From positions 1 to 64,000 of the forward strand of contig JAKALP010000029.1 of the NCBI GenBank assembly GCA_021824175.1: a stretch of 64,000 bases of DNA, written 5' to 3'. Below the pieces are notes generated by a model. That model was not told the origin of the DNA, did not search any database, and was given only the letters and a program-made list of their open reading frames with translations. This document shows, piece by piece, positions 54,226 to 63,799 of the stretch. The stretch is from Deltaproteobacteria bacterium. GTDB taxonomy: Bacteria; Desulfobacterota; Desulfobacteria; Desulfobacterales; Desulfosarcinaceae. A program made the position numbers and the translations under genes. Position 1 is the stretch's first letter, and every line of letters starts with the position of its first letter.

Positions 54226-55401
54226 TCACAGCCGCTGGAGAACATTAAGCAGAAAATCAAAACCAATTCTCTCTTGCTCCAACCGAATGCGTTCACCCCA
54301 ATGGTTCTGACGCAACTGATCGAAAAGAGCGCCTTCCTCAGTGTTCAATCGAGCGAGGTTCGCCATTTCTGGCTGCGCCTCGACTCCCCAAAGAGGCCGA
54401 TGTTCAAGGAGTGTATGTCGATCCATGAGCAAGGATGTGCTGTGGGGAAAGAACTTACGAAACTGATTGAGAATGGCAAAGCCATGGGTATCGATATCTC
54501 CCCAATAGTAAATGTCCTTTTGCTGCAGCCAGAGAGCGGCAGCGAGATTGTCAAAGCCGTATCCTGCCCCGAAAATCACCATTGCATCGGGAACATAAGG
54601 AAAAGCCAGAAAGTTGATCTCGTTTTCGGTGATGAACACTTTGGATACCGGCAACTTATTAGACGCGAAGGCGGTCTGCGTTAAGGTGATATCCTGGTCG
54701 GTTTCGGCTGGCAGCAGCCTGATATTTGGGTCCAACACCCGAAAGCGTACTCGTGAAGGTTTATCCATAAAGCCATAACGTCGGCAGAATCCACCAATGC
54801 CTTTGTGGGTTGCATCAATGGCTTCCGCTGGCAAGACAAGATCGAGCAGTTCCGTCAGCACACCGCGATGCCCTTCGATCAACTTGGTATGAACTCCCGG
54901 AAGATCGATCTGGCGCAGATAAATCGCGGGGCAAGGATGTTTGAGCAGCCAGGCGACAATCGCCAGCAGTCGCGGCCAGTCTGCGGCCAATTCCAAAGCC
55001 CGCAGCGGATGCTTTGCCAGCCAGGGAATCAGTTCGGGTTGCCTCTCCCGGGTTAGTTCAACCAATGCCGCAAACTGTTCCGCCACTCTGCGCTTACCGA
55101 TTACTCCGAGCGCGTTCTCCAGCGTTTCGATCCAGATTTCCGCGGGGATTTGATTGGCCCCAAGGACCCGGTGGTTGACGCTGCGCCATTCGATCCGATA
55201 AGGAGCGGCGGCCGCGGACAACTGGGCGATCCAGTCTCGCACCTCGGAAAATCGTTCGCTTAGTTCCCGGGAATCAGGGCTTTTCAGCCTCAGCCGCCGG
55301 GGCAAAACCGGCGCACCGCCTGCTATACCGGCAAGCAGCAGGCCGCGATCCCAGAGCTTTTGCACCTGTGCTTTGAGATCGGTCGGCGTCGTCCACCTCA
55401 T
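54226..55401 (-). CDS. jetD: Wadjet JetD (DUF3322/DUF2220, topoisomerase-VI-like nuclease)
   Basis: A 391-residue protein. The N-terminal half (LYR-like WRSVNHRVLGANQIPAEIWIETLEN) belongs to DUF3322, and the C-terminal half carries a Toprim-like core. Acidic residues lie in FITENEINFLAFP (near residue 260) and in the DxD motif of YWGDIDTHGFAILNQFR (near 300). In Wadjet, JetD cuts closed circular DNA that has been fully extruded by the SMC motor. It ends the jetABCD set and its ATG overlaps the jetC stop (ATGA at 55398-55401). The domain order is as in type I Wadjet. Confidence 0.9.
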   Translation of the reverse strand: MRWTTPTDLKAQVQKLWDRGLLLAGIAGGAPVLPRRLRLKSPDSRELSERFSEVRDWIAQLSAAAAPYRIEWRSVNHRVLGANQIPAEIWIETLENALGVIGKRRVAEQFAALVELTRERQPELIPWLAKHPLRALELAADWPRLLAIVAWLLKHPCPAIYLRQIDLPGVHTKLIEGHRGVLTELLDLVLPAEAIDATHKGIGGFCRRYGFMDKPSRVRFRVLDPNIRLLPAETDQDITLTQTAFASNKLPVSKVFITENEINFLAFPYVPDAMVIFGAGYGFDNLAAALWLQQKDIYYWGDIDTHGFAILNQFRKFFPHSTSLLMDRHTLLEHRPLWGVEAQPEMANLARLNTEEGALFDQLRQNHWGERIRLEQERIGFDFLLNVLQRL

Positions 55402-58400
55402 GCCTGCACCCTTTGCTTTTCGGCCCGATATTCCTCAATGCTCAGGTTGCGCAGCACAGAGTTGCGGCCGTCTTCATTATGTACAAACCCGACACCGGCC
55501 ACAAAAGGCTCGATGATATGGATCTTCTGCAGGGGCGTGACGATCAGTAGTTGCAGGTTGAGTTGCCCAAACAGCTGCAAGCCATACTGAGCCGATTCAT
55601 CGGAACCGCGTCCGAAAGCCTCGTCGATCACCACGAAGCGGAAGGAGCGCGAGCGCACCGCTCCCCATTCCAGGCCGAACTGATAGGCCAGGCTGGCGGC
55701 AAGCACGGTGTAGGCGAGCTTTTCCTTCTGGCCGCCTGACTTTCCACCGGAATCCGCATAATGCTCATGTTCACTGTTATCTTCACGCCAACGCTCGCTG
55801 GCCGCAAAAACGAACCAGTTGCGCACATCGGTCACCTTGGAGGTCCAGCGCCGATCCAGATCGGAGTGTTCTTCCCGGCCGCGAAACCGCTCGATGATCC
55901 GCTTGACCTGAAGGAATTTTGCTTCCGAATACTGCGCATTCTCCGAGCCGGTCAGCGCCCCCTCCGTACAGGCCCGCAGCTCGCTCTGGAAGTCACGGAT
56001 GTCGGCGTCAAGATTCATCTGGGCTTCGAGGCTGATGTAGCGTCCCGGGTTGTAATCGATCTGGGTGAGTGATTCGTTGATCCGGGCAATGCGCTCCCTG
56101 ATGGTTTCCCGTTCGCGGGCCAGCTGGGATTGGAAATTGGCCACCTCCCGGATGGTATTCTCATTCAGGAGTTCCTTGAAACGCCCTTCAAACCGGGGCA
56201 GGTCGTCGGCCCGCAATTGATCGAGCATCGTTTTGAATTCCGGACCGGCTGCGATGTTGACATCCACATCGCGGGTCTCCAACGGCCAGTCTTTTTTATA
56301 CTCGGCCATCGCCTTGATGATTTTTTCGCTCAATCTGGCAAGCTTTTTGTTCTCCGCATCAATTTTAGCCGTCAGCCAATCGCGCATGTCACGCTCACGA
56401 TTGTCACAGGACTCAACTGTCAGCAAAAGGCCGCCGAGGGCCCCCTCGCGCATGCCTTCCAAGATGGCAAATCGTTGGGCCGCATCCTCATTTGTCTCAG
56501 CCAGCAGGGCTTGCGCCTGTTGCTGCAGCTCATAAGCGGCAGTGATTTTTTGTTCGGTTTTGGAGCGTTTGTCCTTCCGGTCGTCAAGCTGACGCTCCGT
56601 TTCCCTCAATTCGTTTTCGAGTGCGGCCAATTGCGCCGTGAGGGTTTGGAGCAGATCGGAAGCGGCCTCAAGCTCACGCTTCTCGGTTTCCAGTCTGGCG
56701 ATGATTACCGCTACGGGCTTCCAGTCGAGTTCGCGGAAATCGGTGTATTCACCCATCTTCGAGAGGATCGCAAGACGCTCTTTGAGGCCGGATTGTTCCT
56801 TATCCAACCGACCTATGCGACCGGCGAGTTCAGCAAGGAGCGATTCCTGCTGTTTGGCTTCCTTTTCCAATGCCGCGATTTTTTCGATGTTGCGCCACCC
56901 CAGGACATAGCGCCGGCGATCATCGAGACGATGCCGGTCATCCTTTTCATGGCGTTCCCCAGGCGCCTTGATTTGCCCTGCCTGGGTGATGGCCCGAGTC
57001 TCGCGCCGAAACTGTTCCTGTGACCGGCAGCAAGCCAGATCAAAGCGATGTGCCACCTCCCGTTCGATCCAGTCGTAAAAGGGCGAGTCGGGCTTGACCC
57101 GCAGCTTGCGCGCCAGGGAGTCGGGATGGAGCCTCGGCAGCTCGCCGCGCTCCCCTTCACGCACCCGGAAATAGACCAGCCTTCCTCGCAAATGCGTGCG
57201 ATCAACCCAATCCGCCACCATGGCGTAATACCGATCCGGAACCAGAAGAGAGAGACCAAAACCGCGCAGCAACCGTTCGATGGCGCCTTCCCAGTCACGC
57301 TCGTCTTCGCGAACCTGCAGCAACTCACCAGCAAACGGCATCTCTGCTTCGGCCAAACTCAGCGCCTGGCATAGCGAACGCCGCATGGCGATCTGTTTTT
57401 CGTCGATATTGCTGACGCGGGATTTCAAGCTTGCGATTTCAGTTTGCAGCTGATCATATTCCCCACGCCCTTGGGCAAATTCGACTTCGGCCTGGGTTCG
57501 ATCATTTTGCGCCTTCGCTTCAGCTGCTTCATTGGTTTCACGCCAATTTGCAGTATCAGACCGCTGCCGCAGAAATTCCGCCTCGGTCGCAGCGGGGTGT
57601 TGCCCCAGGGTGCGCACCAGCTCCTCATAACGGGAGGCTTTTTGCCGGCGACGCTCCAACTCATCCTGTTTTTGCAGGATTTCTTCAGCGATACTCTCGA
57701 TCCGGTCCCCGCCGTTTTCCGCGATGGTGCGGCGAAGTTCGCGCTCCTGCCCCTGTTGGGCACGCCGCTGTTCCTCCAGCCGCTCGATGGCAACACGATG
57801 TCGAATCAACTCTTCATTCAGCGAGCTGAGCCGTTTCTCCAGCAGATCCAGTTTGAGGGTGGCGAACCAGGGGCGCAGAGCATCACGGCAGGCTCGCAGA
57901 TTATCCGCCGTTTGCGTCAGCTCCCGGTGCCGTTCACCATCGGCCACCAGAGGCGCCAACATTTCGACCTGGCGTTTAGCCTTGAGAACCGCTTCGTGAG
58001 CACGGTTGAGATCCTCGAAGTGCCCGATCAGGGCGGATATGCGCGGTGCTACATCAAAGGGTTCAAGCATGTGACTGCGCACAAAGTCGGTCAGATTCCC
58101 GACCGACTTGAGGGATACGGTCTGATGGAACAGCTCCAGGGCCTGCTCGTTGTCGATGCCGAAGCGGCGACGAAACCAGGAACCGTAGGGCGGAAATGTG
58201 TCAAACAACTCCACACCGCTCGAGCGCAACTGCTTGCGAAGGCCGACCATCTCGCTGCCGAATCCGGAAAAATCCTGCGCAATGGAGAGTTCCCTCTCAC
58301 AGGCGGCAAAAAAGCGGGCCGGTTGCGCGTTGGTTTCCTTCATCCAGAAGACTTGCGCCAGGGTGACGGTTTTGTTGTATCCGGCGTTAAAGAAAACGCC

Positions 58401-58763
58401 AAGGATCACCGAATAGCTGTTGAAGTCGCGCAGTGCCACCGGCTTCGCGCTGCCAAGGGTTTCCTGTCGCTCCGATTTGTAATAGCCGAGCACATAGGAG
58501 CGTAGCGACCGTTCGCGGCTGTCGGCCCCTGCCGCTTTGTTGTAGGCAACCCGATGGCTGGGCACCAGTAAGGTGGTGACGGCATCGACCAGGGTCGATT
58601 TTCCGGAACCGATATCGCCGGTCAGGAGGCTGTTTTGTCCATCCAGTCGCAGGGTCCAGACCCGGCCGTCGAAGGTCCCCCAGTTCAAGAGCTCAAGCCG
58701 CTGCAGGCGAAATCCGGCCAGCCGGTCGTCGGCGATGAATTCCAGGTCAAGCTGTTCAGCCAT
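55398..58763 (-). CDS. jetC: Wadjet JetC, SMC/MukB-like ATPase
   Basis: A 1121-residue SMC-type motor: Walker A GDIGSGKST (residues 49-57), long coiled coils (about 260-930) with a hinge-like part near 590, signature motif GGKSGGQKEKL (1005-1016) and Walker B FVVIDEAFGRGSDES (1039-1053). It loops and extrudes DNA, sensing the size and topology of circular plasmids. ATG 58763 is chosen because it gives the usual N-terminus (MAEQLDLEFIADD). It overlaps jetB by 8 nt, and its own stop overlaps jetD. An ORF reading upstream to 58850 lies inside jetB and is not used. Confidence 0.92.
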   Translation of the reverse strand: MAEQLDLEFIADDRLAGFRLQRLELLNWGTFDGRVWTLRLDGQNSLLTGDIGSGKSTLVDAVTTLLVPSHRVAYNKAAGADSRERSLRSYVLGYYKSERQETLGSAKPVALRDFNSYSVILGVFFNAGYNKTVTLAQVFWMKETNAQPARFFAACERELSIAQDFSGFGSEMVGLRKQLRSSGVELFDTFPPYGSWFRRRFGIDNEQALELFHQTVSLKSVGNLTDFVRSHMLEPFDVAPRISALIGHFEDLNRAHEAVLKAKRQVEMLAPLVADGERHRELTQTADNLRACRDALRPWFATLKLDLLEKRLSSLNEELIRHRVAIERLEEQRRAQQGQERELRRTIAENGGDRIESIAEEILQKQDELERRRQKASRYEELVRTLGQHPAATEAEFLRQRSDTANWRETNEAAEAKAQNDRTQAEVEFAQGRGEYDQLQTEIASLKSRVSNIDEKQIAMRRSLCQALSLAEAEMPFAGELLQVREDERDWEGAIERLLRGFGLSLLVPDRYYAMVADWVDRTHLRGRLVYFRVREGERGELPRLHPDSLARKLRVKPDSPFYDWIEREVAHRFDLACCRSQEQFRRETRAITQAGQIKAPGERHEKDDRHRLDDRRRYVLGWRNIEKIAALEKEAKQQESLLAELAGRIGRLDKEQSGLKERLAILSKMGEYTDFRELDWKPVAVIIARLETEKRELEAASDLLQTLTAQLAALENELRETERQLDDRKDKRSKTEQKITAAYELQQQAQALLAETNEDAAQRFAILEGMREGALGGLLLTVESCDNRERDMRDWLTAKIDAENKKLARLSEKIIKAMAEYKKDWPLETRDVDVNIAAGPEFKTMLDQLRADDLPRFEGRFKELLNENTIREVANFQSQLARERETIRERIARINESLTQIDYNPGRYISLEAQMNLDADIRDFQSELRACTEGALTGSENAQYSEAKFLQVKRIIERFRGREEHSDLDRRWTSKVTDVRNWFVFAASERWREDNSEHEHYADSGGKSGGQKEKLAYTVLAASLAYQFGLEWGAVRSRSFRFVVIDEAFGRGSDESAQYGLQLFGQLNLQLLIVTPLQKIHIIEPFVAGVGFVHNEDGRNSVLRNLSIEEYRAEKQRVQA

Positions 58764-59394
58764 TTTCATCTCCAGCTCCGACCCCGGCCAGTTGTTGTCG
58801 GTATTCCGCCAGGCGTTCGTCAAAATGAGCCAGCCATTGGGCATCGACAAAGGCCTTGATGATACGCCGAACCTCTATCATCTGATTTTGTCCCCGCAAG
58901 CGGCGAATAAAACCCAGTTCGGCGATCTTGTTCAAAGTGGCGTCAACCTGGTCGATCAGCTTCACCTCGTTGCTGCCGGCCGGGTGAAAAATCCGGATCA
59001 ATTCCACTACCTCATCCCGGGAAAGGATCAGACGCGTGTCGCCGCCGCCGGCGTCAAACTCGGCCAGCTTTTTGCGCAACAGCGCAAGCAGCAGGCTGAC
59101 GGGAAAGGAGAGTTGCCGCCGGGTCACCAGACGTGGAATGGCCGTTGTTTCGTCCTCCTCGCCACCTTGCCGGGAACGCAAAAAAGCGTATCCTTCCGCT
59201 TCGTCGAGGATCAACTCCAGGCCGAGCACGGCAACGTAATCCCGGACACTCGCCTGCAGGTTCAGCAGCGAGCCCCACAATCCCGGATTCTCCTCCTGAT
59301 ACAAAACGCCCTTGAGCAGAGGCACCACTACGGATGAGAGTTCACGGGGCGGCCCGCCAGAGTGGCTCGTATCGATATCGGTGACATTCATCAT
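58756..59394 (-). CDS. jetB: Wadjet JetB (DUF4194, kite-like)
   Basis: A 212-residue protein with winged-helix content, matching the DUF4194 JetB in position and length: LVTRRQLSFPVSLLLALLRKKLAEFD, DEVVELIRIF and a C-terminal KLIDQVDATLNKIAELGFIRRL. It corresponds to the MukE-like subunit that bridges kleisin and ATPase heads. The start is ATG 59394, where TGATG overlaps the jetA stop. It is overlapped at its end by jetC. The Wadjet set is consistent and uninterrupted. Confidence 0.85.
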   Translation of the reverse strand: MMNVTDIDTSHSGGPPRELSSVVVPLLKGVLYQEENPGLWGSLLNLQASVRDYVAVLGLELILDEAEGYAFLRSRQGGEEDETTAIPRLVTRRQLSFPVSLLLALLRKKLAEFDAGGGDTRLILSRDEVVELIRIFHPAGSNEVKLIDQVDATLNKIAELGFIRRLRGQNQMIEVRRIIKAFVDAQWLAHFDERLAEYRQQLAGVGAGDENG

Positions 59395-60911
59395 CAAGTC
59401 CTCAGCAAAATAATGCGGGGCAAGGTCGCCTGGCGCCTGACGCCTGTATCGGACTGCCAGCTCACCTGTTCCTGGACATCATCATCCACGGCCGCTTTGG
59501 GCCACGCTCCGGCCAGCTGCAGGTAGGCCACCAACTCGGTCAGCCCGTGGCGCAGCGGATGACGCGCCACCACCTCGGCCAGGCTGATCTGACCGCGGCC
59601 CTGAAGCTCCTGGCGGATGTTCCTGGTCAGTTCGGCCCGGTCCACCACGACCTGCGCATAGAGGGCCGCCGTATCCACATTTGCATCGCCTTCATCCAAT
59701 ACAATTCCGGCAATGAGCGGTTTGAAGGGGGGCCGGTAAAGGGGCCTTTCCATGGGAAGCTCGACCGTGGCGGAAGTCTCGGCCAAAGACACGAAATCGC
59801 CGGACGCAAACGTTTCCCGCAGGGCCAGGGCGTTGTTTTCGATGCTGTGCAGGATGTCCATGATGCGGCGGTTTTCCAGCCAGGCCTGATCGTCGAGAAA
59901 CCGGCGCAACTGCCCGGACAGCTTGGCCACCGTTCGCTGGGTATGTTCACCGGCCTCGAGCCAGTCGTAATGCACCCGCTGCAGGCGGGGTTCGGGATGC
60001 ATGGCCAGGATCGGCGGCAGGGACAACACCTGTTTTAGCAAGCGGCTCAACTCTTCCTGCCGGGACTGGGACATCAGGAAATCCCAGAAGGCCCGGAAGC
60101 TTTTGCCCTGGTCCGAATCGGCGATGGCGTCGCGTTCGCCCATAATCTCTTCGAGCAGGGCCCCCTTGGCCCCTTCCCACAGGGCGATGCGCTCGCGCAC
60201 CCGCCGGTCGAGCGTACGAAAATTGTGTTCCACCTCGCGAAAGTCGGTCAGCAGTTCCCGCGCCAGTTGCAGGAACTGCTGAAAACGGTCTTTCAGGGCC
60301 GTGTCTTCCAAGAGCGGAATATCTCCCGCCACAATGCGGGAGATCTCCGCATCGATGTCGCCGCGGCGCTTCTGCAGGTCGGCGATTCGCACCCGCGGAT
60401 CGGTCTGGCTGCCCTCGCTCATCTGCCGCAGCAGTTCAAAAAGTGTGAGAAGGCGCGACTCGGTGCCGACAAAGGCCCGCTCGGTCAAGCTCTCCAGCCA
60501 GGCCAAGGCCTTTTCCGTTGCCGGCGTCAGATCAAAGTGAGGTTCGTCCGTGCCGGCCGGATAGAATTTTCGCAGCCAACCCTTGTCGTTATCAGACCAG
60601 TCGTTGAGATAACTTTGCGCCGTCCCGGGAAAAGCCTCTGGCCCCAGTTGCTCGCGCAAGGCAAACAGCTCATCCTCCAACGCCTCGACCAGGTCGGCCT
60701 GCGACAGATTGCGCACATTGGGCACAATGAACACCCGATGCAGAAAACCGGCCACCATCGGCGCGTAGTGTGCGCACAGCAAGCGCCAGGCCGGGTGGTT
60801 CTGGCGGAGCAGTTCTAATGTGGCGTATTCGAGGGCCATATGGTCAATTTTGATCTGAGCGCAGGCGAATTTTTGTGACCGCAAAGGAGAACTGCGTTCA
60901 TCGTGCCTCAC
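59394..60911 (-). CDS. jetA: Wadjet JetA (DUF3375, kleisin/MukF-like)
   Basis: A 505-residue helical protein matching DUF3375: MALEYATLELLRQNHPAWRLLCAHYAP at residues 25-51, LVEALEDELFALREQLG, SEGSQTDPRVRIADLQKRR near 165-183, and a C-terminal winged-helix region (ISLAEVVARHPLRHGLTELVAYLQLA). It is the kleisin subunit joining JetB and JetC. The GTG start (60911) overlaps the hsdM stop as GTGA. A plausible alternative is ATG 60839 (MALEYATLE), the better conserved beginning, which would leave a 68-nt gap. Translation from the overlap implies coupling to hsdM. Confidence 0.88.
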   Translation of the reverse strand: MRHDERSSPLRSQKFACAQIKIDHMALEYATLELLRQNHPAWRLLCAHYAPMVAGFLHRVFIVPNVRNLSQADLVEALEDELFALREQLGPEAFPGTAQSYLNDWSDNDKGWLRKFYPAGTDEPHFDLTPATEKALAWLESLTERAFVGTESRLLTLFELLRQMSEGSQTDPRVRIADLQKRRGDIDAEISRIVAGDIPLLEDTALKDRFQQFLQLARELLTDFREVEHNFRTLDRRVRERIALWEGAKGALLEEIMGERDAIADSDQGKSFRAFWDFLMSQSRQEELSRLLKQVLSLPPILAMHPEPRLQRVHYDWLEAGEHTQRTVAKLSGQLRRFLDDQAWLENRRIMDILHSIENNALALRETFASGDFVSLAETSATVELPMERPLYRPPFKPLIAGIVLDEGDANVDTAALYAQVVVDRAELTRNIRQELQGRGQISLAEVVARHPLRHGLTELVAYLQLAGAWPKAAVDDDVQEQVSWQSDTGVRRQATLPRIILLRT

Positions 60912-62821
60912 CCAGCCGCCAATAAAGTTGTCAGTCTGGCCAGCGCCTCGGAGACAATGCGGCCTTGCTGCTCGATGCTGCCGATGATCTGCTGGGGCGT
61001 GCGTTCGTCCACTTTGGCGACGGCATGGGGGTTGACCGCCTTCAGGTCGAACACCGCGGCATCGATGTCGGCGGCCTTGATTTCCAGATCCCTGGCGGCC
61101 TTTTCCTTTCCGCGGATTTTGCCTTCCAAGGCGCTTAGTTCTTCCTTGTCGGCCTTCTCTTTTTTCAACCGTTTGAGCTGTTCCTTCAGGCCCACTACCT
61201 CCGCCTTTATTTCACCCGCTTCATCCAGCAGCGGCTGCATCGCTTCCCGTGCCTTGGCGCGGCGGTCTGCAAAATCAACAGTCCAGGAGTAGCGGCTCTC
61301 GCCTTGGGCTGTGCCGCGCCTGGGCAGCAGGCCGGCGTAACTCGGGAAGGGCTGGCCCGCATTGGCCGCGTCCTCCCGCCACTCGGCGACCAGACTTGCC
61401 GGAAGCTGGGCATCGGGTAGTGCCGAACCGTCCTTGTCAAAGCCAAAATGGGCCAGGGTCAGCGGCGTTTTCTTGCCCACCTTCACGTGGGAAAGATCAT
61501 AATACCAGATCTTTTCGGTCTTGCGCCCCTTGGTGAAAAAGAGCAGGTTGGTCTTGACCCCGGCCCCGGCCGTGGAGAAGACTCCGCCCGGCAGGCTGAC
61601 GATGGCCCATAGCGCGCACTCGTCCACCAGCTTGCGTTTGGTCTCGACAAAGGCGCTTTCATTGGTGCGGAACAGCAGCCCCTCGTCGAGGACGATGGCG
61701 CAGGTGCCTCCCGCCGCCAGTTCGCTCAAAATATCCTGCACGAACAAAACCTGAGTGGAACTGGTCTCGAAGGCGAAATGCTTCTGGGCATCCTTGCCCT
61801 CCTTGCCGCCGAAGGGCGGATTGGTCAGAATGTAATCGAAGAATTTCGGGGCCTGCTCAAAGAGCGCGGCATAGGTGGCGCGGCCGGTGAGGGTGTTGCC
61901 GTGCCAGAGGTTGGGCTGGTCGATGCCGTGCAGCACCAGGTTGGCAAGGGCAATGGGGAAAACTAGATTTTCTTTTTCGCGGCCGAAGAAAGCGTCGTGC
62001 TTGAGAGTGTCGATAGCGGTGCTGGTGGCGCTTTTCCCAAGCTTGCGGGCAATGTGTTCGTAAGCGATGGCCAGAAACCCGCCGGTGCCGCACCCCGGGT
62101 CGTAGATGGTTTTGCCCTGCTTGGGATCGACCGTATGCACCATTGCGCGGATCACTTCGCGCGGGGTGAAGAACTGGCCGCCGTCCGAGTTCTTCTCGCC
62201 CATCTTCAGCAGCAGATCTTCATAAACCTGCGACAAGGTGAAAAAGTGGGTGTCGTCCACATGGTCGATGTGGATCTCGTGTACCTTGTCGAGGATGTCG
62301 CGCAGATTGGTTTCGGAATCGACCCGTACCCGCTCCACCGCCGTCATGATACGGCCGATGATGCGCTGCTTGCGGCTGGCATGGGGATTGGGCAGGCCGG
62401 TGCGGGTGTTGATGTCCAGGCCGTGCAGGTGCGGCAGCAGCTCTTTGTTGATGAAGTCGAACAATTGGCCGTCCCCGGCGGCGAACAGCGCCTGCCTTTT
62501 CCAGCCGAAGGGCTTACCGTCGCTGGTCTTGGGGTGATCGGGCTTATCTGTAAAAGGCGCGGCCCAGTCCTGCCAGCGATAAGGGCTCGTGAGCGCCGGG
62601 GAGAACTGCGCGCCCACCGCCTCGGCCTCATCGCGGGCTTTGGCTTCCTGGGCGTCGAGGATGCGCAGAAACAGAATCCAGGTCAGTTCCGGCACATACT
62701 GCAGGGCGCTGGCGCAGTTGGAGCGGCGCATGATGTCGCAGATCGATTTGACAAAGGCCGAGAGCGACTGGGTGGAGGCGATGGTCTTGGGTTGTTTTTT
62801 GCCGTTTATAGTTCGGGACAT
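60908..62821 (-). CDS. hsdM: Type I restriction-modification DNA methyltransferase subunit
   Basis: A 637-residue HsdM: N-terminal helical domain (SAFVKSICDIMRRSNCAS, ELTWILFLRILDAQE), SAM site DPGCGTGGF (241-249) preceded by FTPREVIRAMV, catalytic NPPF (334-337) in DYILTNPPFGGKEG, and a C-terminal coiled coil (LKEQLKRLKKEKADKEELSA) for binding HsdS. It methylates adenine at the sequence chosen by HsdS. It is adjacent to a RhuM-Fic gene (6-nt gap), and its stop overlaps jetA. The restriction subunit HsdR is not in this window. Confidence 0.92.
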   Translation of the reverse strand: MSRTINGKKQPKTIASTQSLSAFVKSICDIMRRSNCASALQYVPELTWILFLRILDAQEAKARDEAEAVGAQFSPALTSPYRWQDWAAPFTDKPDHPKTSDGKPFGWKRQALFAAGDGQLFDFINKELLPHLHGLDINTRTGLPNPHASRKQRIIGRIMTAVERVRVDSETNLRDILDKVHEIHIDHVDDTHFFTLSQVYEDLLLKMGEKNSDGGQFFTPREVIRAMVHTVDPKQGKTIYDPGCGTGGFLAIAYEHIARKLGKSATSTAIDTLKHDAFFGREKENLVFPIALANLVLHGIDQPNLWHGNTLTGRATYAALFEQAPKFFDYILTNPPFGGKEGKDAQKHFAFETSSTQVLFVQDILSELAAGGTCAIVLDEGLLFRTNESAFVETKRKLVDECALWAIVSLPGGVFSTAGAGVKTNLLFFTKGRKTEKIWYYDLSHVKVGKKTPLTLAHFGFDKDGSALPDAQLPASLVAEWREDAANAGQPFPSYAGLLPRRGTAQGESRYSWTVDFADRRAKAREAMQPLLDEAGEIKAEVVGLKEQLKRLKKEKADKEELSALEGKIRGKEKAARDLEIKAADIDAAVFDLKAVNPHAVAKVDERTPQQIIGSIEQQGRIVSEALARLTTLLAAG

Positions 62822-62827
62822 GCGGTT

Positions 62828-63799
62828 TCAGGACTCCATGAGCAGATTGACGATCAGCCGAATAAGCAGATCCTTGTTGGCGGGCAGGCTTTCGGCGACC
62901 AGCAGGGCCAGGGCGGTCAAGGCGGTGTCGCCGATTCGGAGGGGCATGTCTTGCTGTTGCAGGTAAAGCAAAAAAAGGAAAGAGCCGATGCGCTTGTTGC
63001 CGTCGGCAAACGGATGATCCTTGATGACGAAGTACAAGAGATGCGCCGCCCGGATTTCGCGAGTTTTATACAGGGATTCGCCGAACATGGTTTGCTCGAC
63101 GGCCCCCAAAATGGCGGCCAGGCTCTGGCCCCGTTCCTGGCCGAACAGTTCCGCTGCCTCGCCGCGGGCCATGAGGTCGGCCTTCAAGCCGGCAATGGCG
63201 GATTTGGCATGGTTGTAGTCGAGAATGTCCCGGGCCGGCCGGCAACCCTCGGGCAGCGGCAAGCTGTCTTCGTCGTATTGCACCAGCAGTCGCCAGGTTC
63301 TGGCATAGCCCTTGATCAGTTTCAGCACCGCCCGGCCGGTATCGTCCACCAGGGCATTGGCCGTGAGGGTGCGGGAAAGCAGATCGAGTGCTTCTCTTGC
63401 TTCGTCGAGGCCGCGCTCGGCCAAGCGGTGTCGATTCAGGGAATACCCCCTGATGAGATGGTCTTTCAGAACCGATGCGGCCCATTGCCGAAAGCGCACG
63501 CCCCGCTTGCTGTTGACCCGGTAGCCGACGGAGATGATGGCGTCCAGGTTGTAGAACTTGCGGGTACGTTCCACCCGCCGGACTCCTTCGGTTTGAACTT
63601 GTAAGAATTCCTTACAGGTTGCCTCCTCCTGCAATTCATCGTCCGCATACACCTTTTTCAGGTGCATGGTGATATTTTGGGGCTTAACCTGAAAGAGTTC
63701 CGCCATTTGCGCCTGGGTGAGCCAGACGGTCTCACCTTCCAGGGTCACCTGCACCGGGCTGGGGCTATCCGGGTCTTCGTAGATGATGATCTCGCTCAT
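62828..63799 (-). CDS. RhuM-Fic fusion protein in a type I R-M operon
   Basis: A 323-residue protein. Residues about 1-120 are the RhuM-type domain (VWLTQAQMAELFQVKPQNITMHLKKVY, EGVRRVERTRKFYNLDAIISVGYRVNSKRG). The C-terminal half is a Fic/Doc-like domain with the complete active-site motif HPFADGNKR (262-270), including the catalytic His. Fic enzymes transfer AMP or phosphate to proteins. RhuM-Fic genes are often found inside type I R-M loci. ATGA overlap (63796-63799) with hsdS implies coupling. No typical inhibitory helix motif was seen in it. The target is unknown. Confidence 0.88.
   Translation of the reverse strand: MSEIIIYEDPDSPSPVQVTLEGETVWLTQAQMAELFQVKPQNITMHLKKVYADDELQEEATCKEFLQVQTEGVRRVERTRKFYNLDAIISVGYRVNSKRGVRFRQWAASVLKDHLIRGYSLNRHRLAERGLDEAREALDLLSRTLTANALVDDTGRAVLKLIKGYARTWRLLVQYDEDSLPLPEGCRPARDILDYNHAKSAIAGLKADLMARGEAAELFGQERGQSLAAILGAVEQTMFGESLYKTREIRAAHLLYFVIKDHPFADGNKRIGSFLFLLYLQQQDMPLRIGDTALTALALLVAESLPANKDLLIRLIVNLLMES

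Noticed and set aside
55398-58763. Calling the SMC-like ATPase MukB
   Set aside because: MukB lies with MukE and MukF only. Here the fourth gene is a Toprim-type JetD, and the order JetA-B-C-D defines Wadjet.
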